Shown here piece by piece: positions 50,801 to 61,400 of a stretch of 64,000 nt of DNA. The position numbers were made by a program, and so were the translations under genes. The notes below the pieces were generated by a model that was given only the letters and a program-made list of their open reading frames with translations, was not told where the DNA came from and searched no databases. The stretch comes from Parapristionchus giblindavisi (Eukaryota; Nematoda; Chromadorea; Rhabditida; Diplogasteridae), in contig CALSFV010000077.1 in assembly GCA_943737045.1 (NCBI GenBank), positions 184,001 through 248,000 of the forward strand, in the 5' to 3' direction. Position 1 is the stretch's first letter. The number at the start of each line of letters is the position of its first letter.

Positions 50801-51835
50801 GACAACTGAATGGCCCCCTGTGCGCGCTATTGGCATCTACTACTCGCTAAAAATCATAATGTTTTTAAAAACAACCTATTGAAACAATAATATAAATAAA
50901 TTTCTAATTGCATTAACTAAATTTCTAGACCACAGAACTGCTCGGCCATCTGCAAAGAGGCCATCGATTGGAGAAACCCGAATGGTGCACTGATCAAGTG
51001 TATGTTTATTTATTTGAATTTATTTATTTTTAATGATTTATTTTAAAACTCATCACCATATCTCGTATTCGTATTCTTATTCTCTATTCCGTTATATTAA
51101 ACATAACAGGGATGACATGAGGGATTCATGTCCGTAGAAAATATAGCAATATTTGGCGGATCTGTATTTCACTTTATTTCTCGCCTATTTCAAAAAAGCA
51201 GAAATGCAAAGAATTTAATCATAACATACAGTAAAGTGTTATTTTTTTGGAAAATTACATCAACCTATTATAGTTAAGCAATAATATTGAAAGGCTAATA
51301 TTCTTATGAGATTTCAGTGATATATTTTCAGTTACGAGATAATGACTCGATGCTGGAGGGAGGACTCCGATTCAAGACCGACTTTCTCCGAAGTTTCAGC
51401 AGATTTTGCAGCGCTTTTAGAGCACGCCACAGGTTATAATAAAAATACTAAAAGGACCGACACCTCTCTCAACGGTCTACGCTCTCTCCTTGTTAGAGAA
51501 CGGAGAAATAGTGCGCGCAATGAAGAGGCCATGGAGAGAGGTCACTCTCCCTTTAATATGCATTCATGAAATATTCGCGTGATTATAGAAAAGAAAGGTT
51601 GATTACGAACAAAAATACGTTAATTTGCCTGATCAACTTATGTATTTATCCGATCTATCTGAATCTCATGCTTGTTCGAATGGTATATGCCACTAGACTC
51701 CACGGGGATTTTTTACCATTCGCTTGCAAATATGATATTTGATTAATTATTTTCTTTCCAGAGAGCTATGGATATCTCGTAGCCGTTCCTCACAATGCAA
51801 TCGAGCATGATGAAATTGAATTGGACGATGTCTAG
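44884..51835 (+). CDS. Receptor-type tyrosine kinase, nematode KIN-15/16-like, N-terminus uncertain
   Basis: Fifteen exons: 44884-45072, 45603-45697, 46040-46209, 46960-47099, 47346-47481, 48076-48215, 48456-48526, 48663-48747, 48887-48958, 49095-49175, 49471-49598, 50249-50315, 50929-50999, 51332-51432, 51762-51835; all in phase, 539 residues. The first about 150 residues are rich in Pro, Tyr, Ser and Gly. A membrane span follows ([20 protein letters not shown]) with a basic stop-transfer NRRRKNR. The kinase domain has [11 protein letters not shown] (ATP loop), DVAVKML (lysine), HRDIAARN (catalytic loop of tyrosine kinases), [15 protein letters not shown] and [18 protein letters not shown], then CW and RPTF near the end. 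No signal peptide is seen and the first exon follows a TTTAG acceptor, so upstream exons may be missing. The closest family I can suggest is the nematode KIN-15/16 group; ligand unknown. Introns hold M3, H1 and H2 elements. Confidence 0.9.
45147..45441. mobile_element. M3 element copy 3, in the first kinase intron
   Basis: Left end TTAAAGAAGGGGACCCATGA; right end 'ctcgtgggtctccatcttta'. Inside are 'gattcgtgtgatgaatctct' and other blocks that are inverted in copy 4. Confidence 0.8.
46411..46526. mobile_element. H1 hairpin element in kinase intron 3
   Basis: GTGCACATCCCGAGCTATTT on the left; 'attagctcgtcatgtgcaca' on the right; stem GCTCTGGCAATGAATGCGCT against its imperfect complement. Confidence 0.8.
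48539..48650. repeat. GATCAAA/GATCAAG heptamer array filling kinase intron 7
   Basis: About 14 consecutive seven-base units alternate AAGATCAAAGATCA and AAGGATCA forms. They make up most of the 136-base intron (48527-48662). Confidence 0.95.
49666..49955. mobile_element. M3 element copy 4, inverted relative to copy 3
   Basis: It starts ATTAAAGATCCACGAGTTTT and ends 'gggtccccttctttaa'. Its interior is about 95% the reverse complement of copy 3, and it lies in kinase intron 11. Confidence 0.8.
51449..51555. mobile_element. H2 hairpin element copy 5, in the last kinase intron
   Basis: 'accgacacctctctcaacgg' on the left, 'gagaggtcactctcccttta' on the right. The left end is diverged. Confidence 0.7.
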
Positions 51836-52464
51836 ATTAGATCAAAGATCAAAGATCAATTATTAATCGATAATTCGGAGGAAGCGTTCCACGATTTGGC
51901 TAGGCCTTATCGCAACAACAATAGTATTACGCATAGAAAGACATTGATCTCATATTATAATCATTTATGTGATTTTTTGAAGATTTTGATTGAAGTTTTT
52001 TATTGAGTTGATGAATTTGACTTGCCTTATCTTTTACTTATCTCTAATGACATTTTCATTTATCGTATTCTTGTACTTGTACACAGTGAAAATCTGAATA
52101 AATTATGCCTATTCTCGTAGTTCGTCATTCTGAAAATAATCCTTATCTTAAATTCTTAAATTTGGTTTTATGTGATTTCTAGCGGAAACCACAATGTGGT
52201 TTTCCCGCTCTCCAAAACTGTTAAAGGCACACGAGAGCTAAACTGAAACTCTCCGCTCTGATCATACTCTCTCGCTTTCTTTGTCTGCGAGGGAGTATTG
52301 TCAACTGTGCGTACTGAATAGCACGAGCGTGGGCCTTCGCGTATTCATCGATAACGATTCGGCCAAATACAATCAAGTTTGATGATGGTGTCTATGCTGA
52401 GTCATTCTTATCGATAAGCGGGCTAATATAACTGATAAGAATAGTGTCAGTTCCCCCCTTGATT
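51836..52464. other. Intergenic between kinase and lipase genes
   Basis: Just after the kinase stop are two GATCAAA units. A diverged H1 element lies at 52224-52330. No gene is seen; the lipase start is about 630 bases from the kinase stop, same strand. Confidence 0.5.
52224..52330. mobile_element. H1 hairpin element, right arm decayed
   Basis: TTAAAGGCACACGAGAGCTA and 'ctctccgctctgatcatact' form a good left arm; the right arm is lost after 'gcgagggagtattgtcaact'. Confidence 0.65.
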
Positions 52465-55400
52465 ATGCGACTTTTCCACGTGCTCTTCCCTTTACTTTCA
52501 ACATTTCTACATTCTGCAACATGCATCTCCATCTTCTACACGCACAAGGTAAGAATTTGAAGTGCAAAATCACCTGTTTCTGATATATTTTTAAGCTATG
52601 TCTGGTGTATATCGAGAAAAAGTGTAGTATGAGGTGTATTTATACTTTTTTCTAGTTATTATTATTCTTTATTTCCATTATAACAAACGCGGGTGAGAAC
52701 AGATATGTACTTAGTATACATTATAGTTTTTGTCAGCATGTGAGGAGAAAAATTTCGTGCGGAAATTTTCGGGTTCGCTTCAATGCAAACTTTTGGTTTG
52801 AATGGCGCAGGTGCATGAAGAAAAAATGCGAGGGAGCGCTGAGGGTGTAGGAAAGAACGAATTCAAAGAACGGATTCAAGCCATCTGTCGTTTTGTACGA
52901 TTAGACCTTTTCACGTTTCATGAAAAGACAAATTTTGCAAGGAGTCCAATTGGAGTAATGCTGCATTGTTAGTTATTCACAACGCGGAAGTATTATCAGA
53001 AAATATTGGAAAATAGATCATAAATGACATGAAAATGTACTTATAAAATTATGTAGTTGTTTCTAAATTCTACCTTAGGGGTGTATCAATTGTTATTCAT
53101 ACGCATGACATTGTCTATATCAGATATTTAAATTTTTTTTTCAGAGAGGCATGGAGATGCTGAATGTGGCTGCGGCTGCGTATGCTGACGATCCGTCGAG
53201 GTGTCTGAGGGCGACGTTTCCCAGTTCACACTACAAAGTGCTCACGCATATTGTAAGCTCATCTTTTTTTACTTTGACACATTATAAGTTACGAGACAAG
53301 AGACATTTGCTATTTTTCCGGCATGACTCTGGCAACTTGCTAAAATATATGTGGAGATTTCTGAATAGTTTTTACAATTAGCTTAAACTCACTTGCATTC
53401 TCTATACACTTATTTTTCAAGTGAATTTTACTCGAAATTTTCAACATTAAGAAAATAAGAAGTGTGTAATTAATTAAATCAATTAATTCAAATTAATTCA
53501 ATTAATTAATTTAAGAATTAATTCAGAATTTAAGCTAATTTTTGCTTTAGTTAATTCAATTGTATTTTCATAGGAAGTACCATGCGACAAGAATAACAAC
53601 ACATGTGCCATGTTCGCCGCCATTTCCGTGTCTGAGAAGAAAATTCTCGTGTCCTTCAGAGGAACCATGACCAGTGGGTTTCGCGTTATTGAAGTTTTAA
53701 ATATTTTACAAAAACTGTTCGAGCCTGCTACAATTGTTATATTGTATAGTTACTCGCGAGACTCTTATTTTTTATCTAAAATGTTTCATTTTTGCCAAGG
53801 TTTACTCTCGTTTCATAATTCGTCTTTCAAACCCCTTATCTTTTTTCAAGTTCCTTTGATCACATTCCCTCATACCATACACCTGAATCGGACGTAATTG
53901 ATAGAATATATCCTTCTCAGTGCTAAAGATACGTCTTCTGTAGCTATTCTAGGCAAGACGGGAACCAATGGTTTGGCGTGTACAAGCAGATGTTAAGATA
54001 TGATATATTCCTAAGTCATTACTCAGCACAAGAAGTCACACAATAAACATACGAATCTTAGTTTCCGGGAAGTAAGATTTGCGCCTCGTCTGGAGTATTA
54101 TGCAGAGATTAGTCTGAATTTGGCCATGCCAGAGATCTTGTAGCCTTGAGTGATGCCAGAGATCGTGTAAATAGTCGGAGTGAGATTCGGAGAAAAGGAT
54201 TCAATGGATGGGCAAAATTCACGCGGCATTATTTATATATTGTAAGATTGCAAACCGTTCCAGTTGTTGTTTTCGAATGGAGGGGTGCGCGGTATTGGAG
54301 TAGCACCGCTTCTTCGACCAGCCATTTCATGGCCGTACATCCCTTGAAAAAACTTTGCAAAAATTGAAAGCTTTGGAGGGTTCGAACTCGGCACATTTCG
54401 TGATACTATCCTATGCTACAGAAGAGCTTGATTCATTGGATTTACTGATATCTCTAATAAACTGCGACCGCGAAGCCAGTAAAAACGCATCATTATTTCG
54501 ATGCAGATAACGCGTCACTTTGATTCTATTCATAATCCATCACGAAATTCACAAAAAGCATCGAAAAAGTTGCATATTATACGAATTTAGACAATCAACT
54601 CGTATTGGAGGGATTGGAATCACTCCAACCAGAGGTGGACTGGTACGGTATCGGACAAGTTAATCGATACTTCTACGAGGCTCTCGCTACGCTCTGGTTA
54701 GTCAGCAACATCTCAGCATAATCGTTAAGAATTCATTTTATTAAGTTAAATTTATTTTTAAAAAATTATTTAAATCCATTTTCCAGGGATCCGCTTGAAC
54801 GCATACTGAAACAGGAGTCGTCCAGTAATTATCGAACAATATTCACCGGCCACTCGTTGGGAGGTATCTATATTCAAGTCTTTCCACTGCGCAATACTCA
54901 CTCATTGAGAGTGAACAGCAATATATCAAATTAAGTTAATAATATTTATGAATGTACAAGTATAGGTTTGCATGCACAATCAATGTAAAAGTAGATGATA
55001 TTACAAGTTAGGCTAATATTGTGCTTTATGGGGTTTGTGAAATAACATTATGCAGCTGGGATTGAACATTGCTCCCTCATTTCAGTGCATGACGATTCAA
55101 TAGTCTTTAATTTTATTATTATTATTTTGAATTATTATTTGTATAGTACGTGTCGATTTGTTCCCTTTCTTCAGGAGCTCTTGCTACACTTGCTGCAATG
55201 AAAACTCACATCCTGAAACAACGCGAATTTGAAAAGGTATATTTCTATAATATTAAATGTATAAAAAATGGTTCTGTGTTTGAACATTTAAAAAATATTT
55301 AATTTAAAAATTCTTTCCAACAGTAAATATGATAACATGCCAAGCTATTTTTGCTGTACTATTTATTTTTAAATAAAAGAAAAGTGCTTGTGATCAGCTC

Positions 55401-58400
55401 CAAAGCAAGAAATAAGATGTTATTCTTACTCACACAGAAAATGTACTTAACACGGGTCTCTTGTAAAAGTGTAGCAACGCCTGCCACTAGGAAAATTTTT
55501 TTGTCTCCGATTTCGATGAAAGTCCCTTGGTAGATGTGGTTGGGGGTTATGAGAAGGCCTAGATACTTGATTGGGCCAAAATCGCTGATTATCGATTTTT
55601 TGTGACCTACCACATAAATGATCATAACTCGGTCAATTTTGATAGTACAGTGAGCTGAATGGTGTCATTCGAACCATATTCTACAGCTCTTCAAAAAAGT
55701 TGTTTATGACCTGTTCGCTGCTTGGTCGTCTTTAGGACGAAAAACGCGAAAAACTCTTTTTCCTATCAAAAAAGTGAAGTTTTCTCGAAAATGTTTTCTT
55801 CGGGATATCCGTTTTATTGCAAAAATTATGTCTTCAAACCACGCTCAATATCGCTATCTAGTTCATTGCCCATATCTCCTGGCCCCTAATGTCGATTACT
55901 AGTATAGCTCACGGACTTAGTCGATTTTTGATCATTTTCGGTTTTTTGATCGTATCTCACTTCAAAGTTATCCAATTATTTTTTCAAAAAAATAGAAATG
56001 ATTCTCTCGAAAAGGAGATTGAAAAGTTTAATATTGTCCAAATTGCTATATCAAGCCGTTTTCGAGTTATTAAAGGAAAACTGCTCCTATTTCGATTTTT
56101 CACCGCTTTCATGTGTTGAACAGAGGCCATATTGCTTTCTCAAGATAATAATAGTTTGATTTATTCTGTTTTTTCATGTATTGTATTTGTTCGTGAGCTC
56201 CCCTATCCTCTTCTCTATCTGCCAATGCCAGAGAAAGCGGTTATCTCTTGGAACAGGTGCGCTCGGTTTTTTTGCACTATTTCTACGAAGAAGGTCACCA
56301 CTCCCGAGCCCGATAACGTAGATGATGAAGTTGTGACTGGAAAGGCTCCCGCGCCCGTCTCCGACTCTGCCCCGAATCCACTTTTCATATGCAGTGAATG
56401 CTCGGCCACTTTCCTCCGTCACTGGAACCTCGAGCGTCACTGGGACAAAGGAGAACACAAGATTAGACCCGAGAGAGTGTCCATGATGGATTTCGCCATT
56501 GGGCTGTACAAGAGAATGCTCGAGGAGGTTCAGCAAGGAGTCGGAATCGGTCCCCTATCGGAATCGTTCAAGGAATACGAACATGCACCAAAGCATCCGC
56601 GACCCATAGGATGGGCACTTCGCATTCGGAAGAAGAGTGCACCTTACGACCCCGTTGCCAAGCAGATGGTGGTGGATCTCTTCGAGGAGTTCTACGCTGC
56701 AAGAAACAAGCTGAGAGCAGAAGAAGTCGAGAAGAGAATGAAGGCCAGAACGGATATCATGCCAGCAAACAGGATGTCCCACGATCAGATAAAGAACTGC
56801 ATTCGGACCCTTCTCGCGAAGAAGAAGGAGGAGGCGGAGAAGAAGGGCAAGTCGAGAGCTCGAAGAGACGCGGCACTGGCAATTGATTTCATCAAGGACT
56901 GGGAGGAGGAATGCGATGAAGAGGGAGGAGGGGTTGAGGATGAAGTACAGGTGCACGAGAATGATCTGACAGTCTCCTCGGATGCGATCTATGATTGGAT
57001 GCATTCAGAGATGAACACTTTGTTCTCGGACGACGCCCTGGACTTATCAACTACCCTCGTATTTGACCAGTGACGTTGATATCTGCACAATATTTGCTCA
57101 ATTATATTACAGTTTTTATTGTAAAGTAAACATATTTGTAGAATTGATTGCCTTCCCTGTTCAACACATGAAAGCGGTGAAAAATCGAAATAGGAGCAGT
57201 TTTCCTTTAATAACTCGAAAACGGCTTGATATAGCAATTTGGACAATATTAAACTTTTCAATCTCCTTTTCGAGAGAATCATTTCTATTTTTTTGAAAAA
57301 ATAATTGGATAACTTTGAAGTGAGATACTATCAAAAAACCGAAAATGATCAAAAATCGACTAAGTCCGTGAGCTATACTAGTAATCGACATTAGGGGCCA
57401 GGAGATATGGGCAATGAACTAGATAGCGATATTGAGCGTGGTTTGAAGACATAATTTTTGCAATAAAACGGATATCCCCAAGAAAACATTTTCGAGAAAA
57501 CTTCACTTTTTTGATAGGAAAAAGAGTTTTTCGCGTTTTTCGTCCTAAAGACGACCAAGCAGCGAACAGGTCATACACAACTTTTTTGAAGAGCTGTAGA
57601 ATATGGTTCGAATGACACCATTCAGCTCACTGTACTATCAAAATTGACCGAGTTATGATCATTTATGTGGTAGGTCACAAAAAATCGATAATCAGCGATT
57701 TTGGCCCAATCAAGTATCTAGGCCTTCTCATAACCCCCAACCACATCTACCAAGGGACTTTTATCGAAATCGGAGACAAAAAAATTTTCCTAGTGGCAGA
57801 ACAGGCCGATTTTGCTACACTTTTACAGGAGACCCGTGTTAAATTTATACCGTAGATATTTTCTTCCTTTTCATTTTCATAATTCATCTTCTTAGTAGGA
57901 GAAAAAAGCAAACTCTTCTGTTATGTTCTATCAATAAGCAGTCAATTTCTTAAAACATGACATCTTGTAAGCGAATTTTCTCTGCGAGTACAATACGTGA
58001 GATACTCTAACTATGCCCACATACTCGGAAAGTTCCCCCGGTATTTATCACTGCGTTGTACTACAGGAATAGTATTTCTCCCCCGTGAAATGACAATAAT
58101 TTTCGAAACAATAGCTTTCAAAAGTTCGTTCGACGCTAAATGTGTTCTTACATTAATCTCGGTATTATTTGTGAAATATAATACATTGTTCGGAACTGCT
58201 CTACACGGTTATCCTTTCCCTCTAGCAAAAACCGCGCCGTTTGATTCTGCACAACGAAGCAGGACGGGTATACTAATTTTTATGCAAGCCTACTACCAAT
58301 GATCCCTTTCCTTTAATTTTCTTCAAAAATTTTTAGTTCTTCTTTCCGTGCAATCGTCCACTATCGCTGTGCACATCTGTGTTTTCGTCCAGAACACTTT

Positions 58401-61400
58401 TAGGTACTAAAATGGTATTTCATGGAAGATTCCAAACAAGCATCATCTTCATTTCTCGCGTTACGTCCCACAATATTCACTCCTCTTTATCCAAAGAACA
58501 ACCAGAAGTGTGTAGTGGATGAGGGCAATCAGTCCAGCGCTCCAAAATATTTTGACTATTGCCATAAGATTTCGTGCATTCACACATTAATATCGGAACT
58601 AGAGTAAATTCCTCTTTTGCTCGTATTTCCTGCAATATACCAGTAGAGAATCGCACGATCAAGATAAGTATTCTCGATATTGGACATTGAGATCACAATT
58701 CGGTCCAAGGCTATACGAGTAGAACACACTTTACTTTGCCCCGTGCATACGGAAAACTGTTTTCCTGGGAAACACCAATTTTCCGGGAAACAGTTCTCAG
58801 GGGAATCTGTTGACCAGGAAAATAAAATCACGGTGATCATGTATACGACCTCTGATAGTAAGGCATAAATAGGTTTTGTTGCGTGTTCATTGGTAAGTCT
58901 CTGCAGAAATACTGAACGAACTCTCAAAGAAGCGATATGGATCTTTCAGATTCTGAAGATAACAAAGTGCGTAGTTCAATGCTCACTTTTTCTGATCGTG
59001 ATTTTTGGATATAGCGGCACCAAAAGGCACAATATCAATCTATTTTTTTATAAAACTATTTAATTTTAACATTAATGTTATATTAGTACATATTCCCTAA
59101 AAAAACTGAACGAGATCATTGAGTTCGATCACTATTTCCATTATAAATTTATTGGTACGGCAGAACTTTGAATTGACCCATATCAGGCCGAACAACATTG
59201 ATAACTGTACAAGTGCATTTTGATTATGTTTTTTTCCACCCCTCTCTCCCATCCACGAACAAAGAACTCTACTCAGCACATGAATTACTGGCGCTCGCAA
59301 ATGTTATGATTGTAGAGTGCAAAAACTTCGATAACAATGTCGTGTTCGGTGCGCGGAGATAAGACCAATCCCGTGGTGTGTGCACCCAAAATAGTAAAAC
59401 AACAGAGGTCCGGTTCCATTTTTGAACAGAACGAGGACGGGAGGAGTGGATTTAAACAGAACAACACTTTGCAACGACTGAACTTTGTACAGATGATGAA
59501 AGAAATTCAAGATTTTGAAGAATGACAAGCGATAATTTTCAAAATAATTTTCTCAGATATCGCTGATCACATACGGTGAGCCTCGCGTCGGCAATCGGGT
59601 CTTCGCGCACAATCTCAACTCCGTCATTCCGGACGTGTGGAGAGTGGTGCATCGGGCGGATATGGTACCGCATCTGCCACCTTGCAAGTGAGTTCGGCAC
59701 CATTATCCAGAATAAACCAATTTGTCCATGGAACAGGTCTATTGGGTTCAGTGCTGAAGCTACTATGTATTCTTATTCATGATATTTATTTCCATTGCAA
59801 AAATTAGATAGTGAATTGATAATTAGCATAGGTTTATGAAAATTTATCTATAAAAGGAAAAAAAATCGCTCAGAAGAGAGAATTTAAAGAGTAAAATCAG
59901 CAAATATTCTAGCTGTATATTTTGATGTCAGGCATCTTTGAAATCCCCCGATTTGCTTGTATATTTGTTAATCCTTGGTGGTCCCCGTTCAGTATGAGTA
60001 TTGTGAGTCAGTACATCCCTCTTTGCGTAAACGAGGAGTAGTGTATGTATTTCAAAATGCCCCTCTGACACATCCCTCATAGCCATCATGACTAATGTCT
60101 CTTCCCCAAAGAGCGCAGCAGCTATCAAAACAATGTGGAATGACTAATAAAGATGTAGATCAATGAAGCGAAAAGAAGCTGATGATTCAGGCGCACCCGA
60201 GCTATTTGTAATCCACGCTCTGGTCACACTCTCTCGTAGACAAAGAAAGCGAGAGTGTGGCCAATGCGGAGAGTTTCAAATTTGCTTGGGGTGTGCATTT
60301 GAATGATTAACACAACTAATTTGAAAAAAAAAAGAAATCTCTTGCTCATTAGTAATAGTAGGGAGACAAACGACGTGAAACAGCAGGGAAAGAAGTCTTT
60401 TGCTCAGTCGAAATTTCAAAATTTCAACTCATTTTGGGATATGTCTTTAAAAATCTGTGTACATTTCGTTTGCTCTCGCTGTTTTGATGCTCTTACCTTG
60501 CCCTTTCCTTTCACGCACAATTCCTTCCGATCAGTCATGCCGTTCGCGTAACTAGTTGCACTGTATGATGTGCGGGATAATCTGTAATCCGTCACCATAT
60601 CCAACCCCCCCTCCTTCTGAAAACAATGTTTATGTTGGGTCATGTAGTTTATGACAGGCACAGTTTGGGCACAAGTCACAGGTAGAAAAAAAAATGTGAC
60701 CGAATTAGACATGATAAGCTATTATTATTAATAATAATGCAAATTAGATAAGAAATAAGTGGTCCCAAGCGAATTTGACGATATTCGACTTCTTTGCTTG
60801 CCATAAACATATTACTAGTATTATTATTATCATATAGGGTGATTTATAAGCGAAATATGAAATAGTTAAACATGCAAATGTACTCATAAAATTAGATATT
60901 AATGAATCTAAAGTAGTTATTAGTAGAGGCGAGATTCACTGTTTCGGCCATTAGGTTCTAGACAGTGAACCTCTACCCAATGGGGTTGGCCATCTTCAGT
61001 AGAACCCCCATTGAGTTAGTTTACATAAAAGTTTATTATGATAGTTCTATAGCAAAATCATGCAAAATCTCATTTCTAATGTTAATAATAATACAATAAC
61101 GTGAACGTATACATGAAAACAATACAAATCAAAACTGTATGAAAAATATTAGTCTAATATTACCAAAATTCATGCATATATCTTTTAGCGAAAGTGACAC
61201 TAATATGTATATTGTAATCCATACTTACGTATCCTTGAGCCGAATCGATTGAATCCTTATTCCCTGGGTAGTTGTCCCTCTCATATCGATTGATGCGAGT
61301 CGACAGGGATAGAATGAGAGAAGAATGGATAGAGTGAGAGAGGCGCATGTGTGTCTCTGTTCAGGTAGATCACTAGGTTGCGCTGTCATTATCGATCGTC

